In this document: in pieces, positions 54,559 through 62,270 of the stretch
How the letters are laid out: each line of letters opens with the position of its first letter
How positions within the stretch are numbered: the first letter of the stretch is position 1
Source of the DNA: Micrococcus endophyticus
GTDB lineage: Bacteria > Actinomycetota > Actinomycetes > Actinomycetales > Micrococcaceae
Direction: 5' to 3'
Length of the DNA: 64,000 nt
Assembly (NCBI RefSeq): GCF_014205115.1
Contig: NZ_JACHMW010000001.1
Coordinates: 1,488,001-1,552,000 of the forward strand
The notes under the pieces: generated by a model
What the model saw: the letters and a program-made list of their open reading frames with translations, nothing else
What the model was told of the DNA's origin: nothing
The model's database searches: none
Program-made: the position numbers and the translations under genes

Positions 54559-55458
54559 TCACGTCGCCTCGCTCGGCGGGGGCTCCGCGCCGGCTTCGAG
54601 GACGTGGTCGGCGAAGGCGCGGGCCGCGGCGCCCATCGTCCCGTGCCAGACCACGGAGAGCTCCGTGGTCGGTCGGGCGTCCAGCGGCCGCGCGACCACG
54701 CCCGGCATGCGCAGGCGGGCGACGGACTCGGGCAGGATCGACAGCCCCACGCCCGCCGCGACGAGGCCCAGCACGGTCTCCTGGTGCACGGTGCGCTGCA
54801 CCACGTCCATCGTCGCGCCGCCGGACTCGAGGGCCTCGGTGATCCGTGCGAGGTAGCCGGGCATGAGCTCGGCGGGGAAGAGGACGAGGGGCTCCCCCAC
54901 GAGCTCGGCGATCGGCACCTCCGCGTGGGAGGCCAGCCGGTGCCGCTCCGGCAGCACCGCGACCAGCCCCTCGCTGAGGACGTGCTCGCGACGCACTCCG
55001 GGCGTGGGGACGAGGTCCCTGACGATCCCGACGTCGAGCCTCCCCTCCGCCAGCCCGGCCAGCTGCTCGGCGCTCGTGAGAGGGCTCAGCGTCAGCTCCA
55101 CCTGCGGGAAGCGGCCCTGGAAGGCGTGGACGGCCCGCGGGAGGATCGAGTAGCTCGCGGAGCTGACGTAGCCGATCCGCAGCCGCCCCCGGATCCCCCG
55201 GTGCACCTCGGAGAGCTCCGCGACGGCCGCGTCGAGCCCCTCGAGCAGCTCCCGCACCTGGGCGCGGAACGCCTCGCCCTCGGGGGTGAGCCCGACCCGG
55301 CGCGAGGTGCGCTCGAACAGGGTGACGCCCAGCTCCTTCTCGAGGGACTTGACCGCCACGGACAGCGGGGGCTGGGAGACGTGGAGCCGAGCGGCGGCCC
55401 GGCCGAAGTGCAGCTCCTCGGCGACCGCGAGGAAGTAGCGCAGCTGACGCAGTTCCAT
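54559..55458 (-). CDS. LysR family transcriptional regulator
   Basis: 299 residues. The N-terminal winged helix-turn-helix reads LRQLRYFLAVAEELHFGRAA then VSQPPLSVAVKSLEKELG. The effector domain follows (about 90-295). It diverges from the flavin oxidase gene, so it probably controls it and itself. TAGGGT six bases before ATG 55458 lies inside an inverted repeat (55469-55491 flank), fitting autoregulation. Confidence 0.94.
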   Translation of the reverse strand: MELRQLRYFLAVAEELHFGRAAARLHVSQPPLSVAVKSLEKELGVTLFERTSRRVGLTPEGEAFRAQVRELLEGLDAAVAELSEVHRGIRGRLRIGYVSSASYSILPRAVHAFQGRFPQVELTLSPLTSAEQLAGLAEGRLDVGIVRDLVPTPGVRREHVLSEGLVAVLPERHRLASHAEVPIAELVGEPLVLFPAELMPGYLARITEALESGGATMDVVQRTVHQETVLGLVAAGVGLSILPESVARLRMPGVVARPLDARPTTELSVVWHGTMGAAARAFADHVLEAGAEPPPSEAT

Positions 55459-55464
55459 AGGGCG

Positions 55465-55470
55465 ACCCTA
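55465..55470 (-). promoter_or_regulatory. TANNNT -10 box (leaderless) for the LysR gene
   Basis: TAGGGT on the minus strand ends six bases before ATG 55458. Confidence 0.5.
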
Positions 55471-55491
55471 TCGCTTCCCCCGCATTCGATA
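55469..55491. promoter_or_regulatory. Candidate LysR operator
   Basis: TATCG-N13-CGATA inverted repeat in the divergent gap, overlapping the LysR gene's -10 box and lying about 80 bases before the oxidase start. Confidence 0.4.
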
Positions 55492-55571
55492 TTGGACCGC
55501 ACCACGGATCGCGGGTGGACTGGAGTCGTGCCGGACCCCGGGCACGCACCATCACGAACCCAGGAGCGCAC

Positions 55572-56732
55572 ATGTCTTCCTCCGACTTCATCGTCATCGG
55601 CGCCGGACTCGCCGGGGCGGCCGCCGCCTGGCACCTCGCCGAGGCCGGCCACCACGTGAGCGTCCTCGAGCGCACGACCCCCGGCAACCACGAGGGCAGC
55701 TCCCACGGCTCCGCCCGCATCTTCCGCTACGCCTACCCCGAGAAGGCCTACACGGACCTCGTGGTGCGCGCCCGGCAGGGCTGGGACCAGCTGGAGGCCG
55801 CGAGCGGCCGCCGGCTCATCACCCCCACCGGCTCCGTGGACTTCGGAGACCTGCGCGATCCCAGGGGCCTCGCCGCGGTGCTCGAGGCCTCGGGCGTGGC
55901 GCACGAGCTGCTCTCCGCCGACGCGGCCCGGGAGCGCTTCCCGCAGATCGCCTTCGACACCGAGGTGCTCTACCACCCCGACGCGGGGGTCCTCGACGCG
56001 CTGGGCACGATCGAAGCGATGCTCGAGCTCGCGCAGGCCACCGGCCGCGCCGAGGTCCACACCCACTGGGAGGCGGCCGGCATCCGCCGCACCGCCGGCG
56101 GCTTCGAGGTGCGCTCGGCGGACGGGCGCAGCGTGACCGGGGCGAAGGTCATCGTGGCCGCCGGCGGCTGGCTGCCGGCCCTGCTCGGCGACCTGGCCCT
56201 GCCCGCGGGCTTCCTGGAGTCCGTCCCCGCGTTCGAGGTGCGCGAGGAGCAGGCCTTCCACCTGCCGTGGCGCGAGGCCGACGAGTCCGGCGCCGCCTAC
56301 CCGGCCTGGCCCACGTTCATCCACAAGCGCTCCGAGATGCAGACCTACGGCCTGCCCGGGGGCCGGGACGCGGGATTCAGCGGGCAGAAGATGGCGCAGT
56401 ACAAGGGCGGGCCGGTCCTGCCCTCCGCCCGGGACCAGTCCGGGCTCATCACCGAGGAGATGCGCCGCAGGGTCCAGGACTACGCCATGCGGTACCTGCC
56501 CGGCGTCGTGCCCGAGCCCTACGCCGAGGCCACGTGCCTGTTCACCATGACCCCGAACGAGGACTTCGTGATCGACGAGGCCGACGGCGTCGTCCTCCTC
56601 TCCGCCTGCTCCGGCCACGGAGGCAAGTTCGCCCCGCTGCTGGGCGAGCTGGCCGCGGGCCTGGCCACGGGCGCGGGAACCGTGCCCGACCGGTTCCGCG
56701 TCGCCCACCACCGGGCGGAGGCCCAGCGGTGA
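55572..56732 (+). CDS. solA: FAD-dependent N-methyl amino acid (sarcosine-type) oxidase
   Basis: 386 residues of the monomeric sarcosine/N-methyltryptophan oxidase family. FIVIGAGLAGAAAAWHLAEA binds FAD. SSHGSARIFRYAYPEKAY is the flavin-contacting block. TCLFTMTPNEDFVIDEAD contains the Cys that usually holds FAD covalently. SGHGGKFAPLLGELAA is the C-terminal block. It oxidises an N-methyl or secondary amine, giving hydrogen peroxide. CAGGAG lies five bases before ATG 55572. Exact substrate unknown. Confidence 0.87.
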   Translation: MSSSDFIVIGAGLAGAAAAWHLAEAGHHVSVLERTTPGNHEGSSHGSARIFRYAYPEKAYTDLVVRARQGWDQLEAASGRRLITPTGSVDFGDLRDPRGLAAVLEASGVAHELLSADAARERFPQIAFDTEVLYHPDAGVLDALGTIEAMLELAQATGRAEVHTHWEAAGIRRTAGGFEVRSADGRSVTGAKVIVAAGGWLPALLGDLALPAGFLESVPAFEVREEQAFHLPWREADESGAAYPAWPTFIHKRSEMQTYGLPGGRDAGFSGQKMAQYKGGPVLPSARDQSGLITEEMRRRVQDYAMRYLPGVVPEPYAEATCLFTMTPNEDFVIDEADGVVLLSACSGHGGKFAPLLGELAAGLATGAGTVPDRFRVAHHRAEAQR

Positions 56733-57961
56733 CCGCGCCCGCGACCCGCCGGGTCACCTCCCTGATGGCCGCCATCGCGGACACGGGCCGGGACAGGACG
56801 CGCGGCGGCTACACCCGCCCCGTCTACTCCACGGCCGAGCTCGACCTGCGCGGCTGGTTCGTCGCAGAGGCGCAGGCCCGCGGTCTGGACGTGGAGACCG
56901 ACCGCAACGGCGTGATCTGGGCCTGGTGGGACCTGCCCTCGCGGGACCGTGCCGGGGCGATCGTCACCGGCAGCCACCTGGACTCGGTCCCCGGCGGCGG
57001 CGCCTTCGACGGGCCGCTGGGCGTGGCCTCGGCCCTGGCCGCCGTCGACGTGCTGCGCGAGCAGGGCCGCCGGCCGGACCGCGCGCTGGCGATCGCGGTC
57101 TTCCCCGAGGAGGAGGGCTCCCGCTACGGCATCGCCTGCCTCGGCTCCCGGATCCTCACGGGCGCCATCGCCGTCGAGAAGGCCCTGGCCCTCAAGGACG
57201 AGGACGGCGGCACCTTCGCCGAGCACTCGCGCGCGGCGGGCCTCGACCCGGAGCGCATGGGCCCGGACGCCGAGCGCCTGGCGCAGATCGGCGCGTTCAT
57301 CGAGCTCCACGTCGAGCAAGGCCGGGGGCTGATCGACCTCGGGCAGCCGGTCGCCATCGGGTCATCGATCCTCGGCCACGGCCGGTGGCGGCTCACCTTC
57401 ACCGGCCAGGGCAACCACGCCGGCACCACGCTCATGCGCGACCGGCACGACCCGCTCGTCGCCGCGGCGGGCGTGATCGCCCAGATCCCGGGCATCGCGG
57501 CCCGGCACGAGGGCGCCCGCGCCACCGTGGGGCGCCTGCAGCCGGTCCCCGGCGGCACCAACGTGATCGCCTCGCGCGTGGACGTGTGGCTGGACGTGCG
57601 CCACCCCGAGGACGCCGTCACGGCCCTCGTGGTGGAGCAGATCGCCGCGCTCGCCCGGGACCTGGCGGCAGGCCAGGGATGCGGGGTCGACCTCCGCGAG
57701 GAGTCGCTCTCCCCGACCACGCACTTCGACCCGGGGCTGCGCCGCCGCCTGGAGGACGCCCTGCCGGACGCCCCCGTGCTCGACACGGGCGCGGGACACG
57801 ACGCCGGCATCCTCGCCGCGCACGTCCCGACGGCGATGCTGTTCGTGCGCAACCCCACCGGCGTCTCCCACGCACACGAGGAGCACGTCGAGGACGACGA
57901 TGCGGAGACCGGCGCCGAGGTGCTGGCCGACGCGCTGATGGGCGACCTGGGCATCGCCTGA
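56729..57961 (+). CDS. M20 family Zn-dependent amidohydrolase (hydantoinase/carbamoylase type)
   Basis: 410 residues. GSHLDSVPGGGAFDGPLGV and FPEEEGSRYGIACLGSR carry metal ligands. ELHVEQGRGLIDLG and GQGNHAGTTLMRDRHDPL are lid/dimer blocks shared by N-carbamoyl-L-amino acid hydrolases, allantoate amidohydrolases and beta-ureidopropionases. GAGHDAGILA ends the active site. It releases ammonia or carbamate from an N-carbamoyl or ureido substrate. GTG 56729 overlaps the oxidase stop (GTGA), so the two work together. Confidence 0.88.
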   Translation: MTAPATRRVTSLMAAIADTGRDRTRGGYTRPVYSTAELDLRGWFVAEAQARGLDVETDRNGVIWAWWDLPSRDRAGAIVTGSHLDSVPGGGAFDGPLGVASALAAVDVLREQGRRPDRALAIAVFPEEEGSRYGIACLGSRILTGAIAVEKALALKDEDGGTFAEHSRAAGLDPERMGPDAERLAQIGAFIELHVEQGRGLIDLGQPVAIGSSILGHGRWRLTFTGQGNHAGTTLMRDRHDPLVAAAGVIAQIPGIAARHEGARATVGRLQPVPGGTNVIASRVDVWLDVRHPEDAVTALVVEQIAALARDLAAGQGCGVDLREESLSPTTHFDPGLRRRLEDALPDAPVLDTGAGHDAGILAAHVPTAMLFVRNPTGVSHAHEEHVEDDDAETGAEVLADALMGDLGIA

Positions 57962-57976
57962 CGAGGGGCCGCCGAC

Positions 57977-58001
57977 GCCGGGAGGGACCCTCCCTCCCGG
58001 C
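57977..58001 (+). terminator. Hairpin terminator after the oxidase-amidohydrolase operon
   Basis: GCCGGGAGGGA-CCC-TCCCTCCCGGC, an 11-bp perfect stem 15 bases after the stop codon. Confidence 0.6.
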
Positions 58002-58045
58002 CTCGGGGCGGTCGGACCGTCCGGGTCCGAGCAGGATCCCAAAAA

Positions 58046-58057
58046 TACCTATAGGGT
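58046..58057 (+). promoter_or_regulatory. Promoter/operator of the GntR gene
   Basis: The palindrome CCTATAGG (58048-58055) and overlapping TAGGGT (58052-58057) sit 4-6 bases before ATG 58062, which has no Shine-Dalgarno. A repressor bound here would block its own start. Confidence 0.4.
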
Positions 58058-58061
58058 CTGC

Positions 58062-58886
58062 ATGTATATGGACACCATCGATCTCCCCCTCCCCCCGGCC
58101 GCCCTGCGGATCGGCGCCGACGAGGTGTACGCCGCGCTCATCGAGGCCATCTCCACCGGGCGCATCCCGGCCGGCGAGCGGCTGCCCTCCGAGGAGGCGA
58201 TGGCCGCGCACTTCAAGGTGGCCGCCATGACGCTGCGCCAGGCCCTGGCCCGGCTGCGCGGCGACGGATACGTGGCGACGAGCCGCGGGCGCCACGGCGG
58301 CACGCGCGTGGTCGCGGACATCGCGGAGAAGCTCGAGGCCGAGGCGCTGCGCCACCACGTCACCATCGACGAGCTGCGCGTCCTCACGGACTGGCGCCGG
58401 GCTGTCTCGGGCGAGGCCTCCCACCTCGCGGCGCTGCGCGCCCGCGAGACCGAGATCGCCGACCTGCGCCGCCTCGAGGACGAGTACCTGCAGGTCATCG
58501 AGAGCACCAGCGGCCGGCGGTTCGCCGACGCGCGGCTGCACATCCACGTGGCGAAGATGTCCGGCAATCCCCGGCTGGTCCAGGCCGAGCGCGAGATCCA
58601 GGAGCAGCTCACCCGGTTCATCCGCGTCACGTCCCTGCCGGAGGTCAAGGCCGCCCACGAGGACATGGACCACCGCGAGCTCCTGGGCGCGATCCTCGCC
58701 GGCGATGCCGAGGCGGCCCGGACCGCGCTCCTGCACCACGTGGAGGTCACGTACTTCTGGGGCACCCTGCAGCCACACATCGTGGGCGGGGACCACGGCG
58801 CCACCGTGCTGCGGATCGAGCCGGGGGCCCTGGAGGCCGGCGTGGCACGGCGCCCGGACCCCGACGCCGCGGCCTCCGGGAGCTGA
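58062..58886 (+). CDS. GntR family transcriptional regulator (FadR/FCD subfamily)
   Basis: 274 residues. The winged helix reads EVYAALIEAISTGRIPAGER with LPSEEAMAAHFKVAAMTLRQ. The helical C-terminal FCD domain includes DARLHIHVAKMSGNPRL with likely metal/ligand residues. It follows the amidohydrolase by 100 bases and probably controls this catabolic cluster. ATG 58062 is chosen; ATG 58068 would remove two residues. Confidence 0.88.
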   Translation: MYMDTIDLPLPPAALRIGADEVYAALIEAISTGRIPAGERLPSEEAMAAHFKVAAMTLRQALARLRGDGYVATSRGRHGGTRVVADIAEKLEAEALRHHVTIDELRVLTDWRRAVSGEASHLAALRARETEIADLRRLEDEYLQVIESTSGRRFADARLHIHVAKMSGNPRLVQAEREIQEQLTRFIRVTSLPEVKAAHEDMDHRELLGAILAGDAEAARTALLHHVEVTYFWGTLQPHIVGGDHGATVLRIEPGALEAGVARRPDPDAAASGS

Positions 58887-58910
58887 CGGCCGCGCAGGAC
58901 CGGCGGCCCC

Positions 58911-59327
58911 TCAGTCGTCGTCGCGGACCAGGCGCAGGCCGGGGCGGGCCGGCGGACGGGGCACCGCGGGCTCGTCGTCTCCGGCGGCGGAGGCGGACAG
59001 GACGACGCGCGGCGCCGTGCGGGCGGGCCGGGGGGCGACGTCGGAGGGCTCCGCCGCCGGGACGGCGCGCGGAGCGGTGGGCACCGTGTGCACGGTGCCG
59101 TCCGGCGCGGTCGTCTCGTAGTGCTCGGGCAGCTCCAGGCGCAGCACCTCCCAGCCGCGGGGGGCCGTGGTGCGGCGCGCGTGCTCGGCGCAGAGGTCGT
59201 AGGTGTGCGGCTCGGCGCGCTGCGCCAGGGGGCCGATCACCACCTGGGAGTCGGCGTAGTTGTACGTCAGCGTGGCCAGGGCCGGGCTCTGGCATCCGGT
59301 CTTGCTGCAGCGTCGCATGGGTCCCAC
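58911..59327 (-). CDS. DUF3499 family protein
   Basis: About 138 residues. MRRCSKTGCQSPALATLTYN with a later YDLCAEHARRT gives a three-cysteine-plus-His zinc-ribbon-like N-terminus of DUF3499. The C-terminal half is Pro/Arg-rich and disordered-looking. The family sits beside the metallopeptidase-like gene and whiB in many actinobacteria, as here. GTG 59327 is used because TAGGGT ends eight bases upstream; ATG 59318 is an alternative. Confidence 0.82.
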   Translation of the reverse strand: MGPMRRCSKTGCQSPALATLTYNYADSQVVIGPLAQRAEPHTYDLCAEHARRTTAPRGWEVLRLELPEHYETTAPDGTVHTVPTAPRAVPAAEPSDVAPRPARTAPRVVLSASAAGDDEPAVPRPPARPGLRLVRDDD

Positions 59328-59335
59328 GGCAGACC

Positions 59336-59341
59336 ACCCTA
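59336..59341 (-). promoter_or_regulatory. TANNNT -10 box for the DUF3499 gene
   Basis: TAGGGT on the minus strand ends eight bases before GTG 59327. Confidence 0.4.
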
Positions 59342-59368
59342 CTCGGCCCTCCCGCCCGCGCGGTGGCC

Positions 59369-59374
59369 TACCAT
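59369..59374 (+). promoter_or_regulatory. TANNNT -10 box (leaderless) for the metallopeptidase-like gene
   Basis: TACCAT ends seven bases before ATG 59382 and overlaps the rival ATG 59373. Confidence 0.4.
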
Positions 59375-59381
59375 GGCGCGC

Positions 59382-59957
59382 ATGACCGCGCCCGCCTCCC
59401 CCGACCCCCTCGCCCCCCTGCCCGCCGGGGAGGGCGACGCGGCGGGGGCCGAGCCGGGCGCGTCCGGCGGCCCGGCCGAGACGGGAGCCGCCAGGCCGGG
59501 CGCCGCCGCGTCCGGCGCGGGCGACCACGGCGCGCGGCGCACGCGCGACCGCCGGGGCCGCGGGCTGCGCCACCCCCGTCCCTTCGGGATGCGTTCGGAG
59601 CGGGGCCGCGGCGAGGCGCTGCTCACCGCCGTGGAGAAGGCCGTGGACCGGCTGGCCGCCCTCGAGGCGCCCGGGCTGCGGCACGTGACCGCGCGCGTGG
59701 AGCGGATCCCGGACCGCCTGGACGAGCGGCTGCATGCGCTGCGCGCCGGGGCGGAGCGGGACGAGGAGACGCTGTTCGCCCGGGCCGAGCGCCAGGGCGG
59801 GGACGGGGTGGTGATCACCCTCTTCGAGCGGCCCCTGCGGGAGGCCGCCGAGCCGGACGACCTCGAGGGGGCCGTCTACGGGGTCGCGCTGAGCCGCTGC
59901 GCCGACGCGCTCGGGGTGGACCCGCGCGTGCTGGACCCGGAATGGGGCCGCGGCTGA
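59382..59957 (+). CDS. Metallopeptidase-family protein lacking the HExxH motif
   Basis: 191 residues. The first 75 are low-complexity and Gly/Ala/Arg-rich. The rest matches the PF06262-type minimal zincin fold (VEKAVDRLAALEAPGLRHVT, ITLFERPLREAAEP). At the active-site helix the sequence reads YGVALSRCADALGVDP, with no HExxH. Related actinobacterial proteins are also degenerate here, so catalysis is doubtful. Position next to DUF3499 and whiB is conserved. Confidence 0.75.
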   Translation: MTAPASPDPLAPLPAGEGDAAGAEPGASGGPAETGAARPGAAASGAGDHGARRTRDRRGRGLRHPRPFGMRSERGRGEALLTAVEKAVDRLAALEAPGLRHVTARVERIPDRLDERLHALRAGAERDEETLFARAERQGGDGVVITLFERPLREAAEPDDLEGAVYGVALSRCADALGVDPRVLDPEWGRG

Positions 59958-60011
59958 GCCGGGGCCGTTGACGCCGCCGTCGTCCCCCGCCGGGAGGGCA
60001 GGGCCGAGGCG

Positions 60012-60542
60012 TCAGGCGCGGGCGCGGCGCAGCCGGCGGCGCTCCCGCTCCGAGAGGCCGCCCCAGATGCCGAAGCGCTCGTCGTTCTCCATGGCGTACT
60101 CGAGGCACTGGTCCTTGACCACGCAGGCCTCGCACACGCGCTTGGCGTCCCGCGTGGAGCCGCCCTTCTCCGGGAAGAACGCCTCGGGGTCCGTCTGGGC
60201 GCACAGCGCGTCCACCTGCCAGGCCAGCTCGCCCTCGACGGGCTCGGTGACCAGGCCCGCGATCGCGACCCAGTCGTCCGCGACGGGCGCGGCCTCGACC
60301 GGCCGGCCGGCGTCGCCCGGGAAGAGGGCGGTGACGGTGGCGGACGGGGTGCCGGCCTCGTCCTCGAGGTCGTGGGCGGAGAGCAGGGCGGTGGCCTGGT
60401 CCTCCAGGGTGGCGGCGTCGGCGCCGGCCAGCGGATCGGCCGGGTCCAGGAACCAGTCACTGGGGACTCCGCGCGGGCGAGGCGCCGCCGCCTGCGCCGA
60501 CTCGGCGCGGTGCGTGTCCTCGACTCGCTGCGTGTGCTCCAT
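60012..60542 (-). CDS. WhiB family transcriptional regulator (WhiB2-like)
   Basis: 176 residues. The C-terminal 70 are a WhiB domain: LCAQTDPEAFFPEKGGSTRD then CEACVVKDQCLEYAMEND give the four iron-sulfur Cys. GIWGG and ERRRLRRARA end it. The first 100 residues are an acidic extension. Its place beside DUF3499 and the metallopeptidase fits WhiB2, a cell-division regulator. ATG 60542 is preceded by AAGAGG. A clear promoter lies at 60661-60690. Confidence 0.92.
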   Translation of the reverse strand: MEHTQRVEDTHRAESAQAAAPRPRGVPSDWFLDPADPLAGADAATLEDQATALLSAHDLEDEAGTPSATVTALFPGDAGRPVEAAPVADDWVAIAGLVTEPVEGELAWQVDALCAQTDPEAFFPEKGGSTRDAKRVCEACVVKDQCLEYAMENDERFGIWGGLSERERRRLRRARA

Positions 60543-60660
60543 GTGAGACGCCTCTTCCCAGGCTCGACGTGGCTGACGCGGGATCCCGTTCTCCTGCCGG
60601 TCCGCGCGGGCCCCGGACAAGCCGGTGCGGCGCCTGTGAGAGGCCGCTGACCCGGCCTTC

Positions 60661-60690
60661 ATTACATCGGTGTGATTCGTGTCCCGTCAA
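60661..60690 (-). promoter_or_regulatory. Promoter of whiB (TTGACG-N18-TGTAAT)
   Basis: On the minus strand TTGACG (60685-60690) and TGTAAT (60661-60666) are 18 bases apart, each five of six to consensus. It gives a leader of about 110 bases before ATG 60542. Confidence 0.65.
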
Positions 60691-60784
60691 GCCGAGCACG
60701 GGCCCGCCGGGGCCCCGGACCTCGGCCCCGGGGCCGACCCCGGGGGGCCGCCGCGGCGCGGGATCGGGGTGCCAGACTGGGTGC

Positions 60785-61438
60785 ATGGTCTCCCTCTCCG
60801 CGCCCCGCTCCACCGGCCCCCTCGTGCTGCGCCTGGCCTCCTCGCCGCGCCCCGCGCTCGTGCAGGAGCCGGGCGCCCCCGGCGAGCACGGCGCCGTGGA
60901 CCAGCGCATCGAGCTCTCCGGTCGCGTCACCGTGAACTGGGCGGCCAAAACGGCCGGCCTGCTGGCGGACGAGGGCGTCGGCCCCGGCGACCCGGTGGCC
61001 CTGGACCTGCCCGCCCACTGGCTCTCCCACGCCCTGGCCCTCGGCGTACTCTGCGCCGGCGCCGAGCCCGCCGAGGACGGCGCCGCCCCCGCGGCCGTCC
61101 TGACCGACCGCCCGGAGCGCTGGACCGACCCGGCCACTGCGGTGTTCGTCGTCGCGCTGCCCCGCGGGCTCGAGCTCCCGACCGGCGGCGCCGTGGCCGA
61201 CCCGCCCGCGGTGGACGTGGCCGCCGAGATCCTCGGCCAGCCCGACGCCCTGCCCGGCCCCGTGGACCACGTGCGCCCCGAGGCCCTGCCGGCCGCCGAC
61301 GTCGCCGCGGCGGACGGGGACGCCCGAACTGACGAAGACCAGGACGACGACGGCCCGCGCCCCCGCCTCACGTGGGCGGGGATGCGGGCCGTGCTGGAGG
61401 CGTGGGACGCCGGGCGGGCGGTACAGGTGCGCCCCTGA
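60785..61438 (+). CDS. TIGR03089 family protein
   Basis: 217 residues resembling a shortened AMP-binding-enzyme N-domain (VTVNWAAKTAGLLADEGVGP, then DLPAHWLSHALALGVLCAGA). This is the TIGR03089 family of actinobacteria, of unknown function. It lacks the AMP motif and the C-terminal domain of true ligases. ATG 60785 has no Shine-Dalgarno; CAGACT ends six bases upstream. It is convergent with gtrA. Confidence 0.8.
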   Translation: MVSLSAPRSTGPLVLRLASSPRPALVQEPGAPGEHGAVDQRIELSGRVTVNWAAKTAGLLADEGVGPGDPVALDLPAHWLSHALALGVLCAGAEPAEDGAAPAAVLTDRPERWTDPATAVFVVALPRGLELPTGGAVADPPAVDVAAEILGQPDALPGPVDHVRPEALPAADVAAADGDARTDEDQDDDGPRPRLTWAGMRAVLEAWDAGRAVQVRP

Positions 61439-61470
61439 CCGGGCGCAGCCTGCGGACCCGCGAGCCGGGC

Positions 61471-62079
61471 TCAGGAGGCGCGGTGGCGGGCCGGGCCGTC
61501 GTCCCGGCGGACGTGGCGCTCGGCCGGGCGGCCCCGCGCCTCGTGGCGGCCGTGCGGGTGCAGCTGCTCGTCGCGCAGCACGGGCATCTGGCCGGTGATG
61601 ATCGCGATGTCGTTGGCGAAGCCGGGCTCCACGTCCAGCTCCTCCTTGAACACCCAGAACCGGTAGGCGAAGTAGCGGAACACGGTGCCGAAGAACAGGC
61701 CCACCACGTTGCCGGCGATGAACAGGCCGCCCGGGTCAGTCACGCCCATGAAGTACTGCGCGATGAACACGCAGCCCGCCTGGATGCCCAGGCCGATCGC
61801 GTTCATCAGCAGGAACATGACGAGCTCGCGGGTCTTGTTGGACGAGCGCTTCTCGCGGAACGTCCAGTAGCGGTTGGCGACCCAGCTGAACAGGGTGGCC
61901 ACCACGCCGGCCACGATCTTGGCCTTGACGTTCGAGCCCTCGAGCGGGCCCGTCATCATCCACCAGAACACCAGGGAGTCGATGACGAACGCGGCCGCGC
62001 CGACGGTGCCGAACTTGGCGACCTCACGCCACAGCATCGACACCAGGCCGGTCAGACGGCTCCAGAGATCGGACAGCAT
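61471..62079 (-). CDS. GtrA family membrane protein
   Basis: 202 residues with four membrane segments: FGTVGAAAFVIDSLVFWWMM, then a segment ending SWVANRYWTFREKRS, and two more to FRYFAYRFWVFKEE. The NRYWTF and YRFWVF repeats are the GtrA signature. GtrA proteins move lipid-linked sugars or help cell-wall polysaccharide synthesis, so a link to the glycan genes is possible. ATG 62079 follows a GAGGTC site. A hydrophilic 50-residue tail ends the protein. Confidence 0.88.
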   Translation of the reverse strand: MLSDLWSRLTGLVSMLWREVAKFGTVGAAAFVIDSLVFWWMMTGPLEGSNVKAKIVAGVVATLFSWVANRYWTFREKRSSNKTRELVMFLLMNAIGLGIQAGCVFIAQYFMGVTDPGGLFIAGNVVGLFFGTVFRYFAYRFWVFKEELDVEPGFANDIAIITGQMPVLRDEQLHPHGRHEARGRPAERHVRRDDGPARHRAS

Positions 62080-62176
62080 GGGCGGGAGACCTCGGTTCGG
62101 GACGGGAACGGGGACCGCGCGGACGCGGGGCGTGCGGGGCCGCCCGAAGGGGCCGGGCCCGCAACGGGCTGGGAAC

Positions 62177-62182
62177 ACTGTA
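62177..62182 (-). promoter_or_regulatory. Possible -10 box for gtrA
   Basis: TACAGT on the minus strand, 98 bases before ATG 62079, in a 191-base divergent gap with purK. Confidence 0.35.
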
Positions 62183-62258
62183 GCCCCGGGGACCCCCGAT
62201 TCCGGGCGGGTCCCGGGACTCGTCAGGGATCCGTGACCGAGTTCTCAGGCGACGCGAC

Positions 62259-62264
62259 TAGCCT
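62259..62264 (+). promoter_or_regulatory. TANNNT -10 box (leaderless) for purK-purE
   Basis: TAGCCT ends six bases before GTG 62271, with no Shine-Dalgarno. Confidence 0.5.
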
Positions 62265-62270
62265 GGACCG

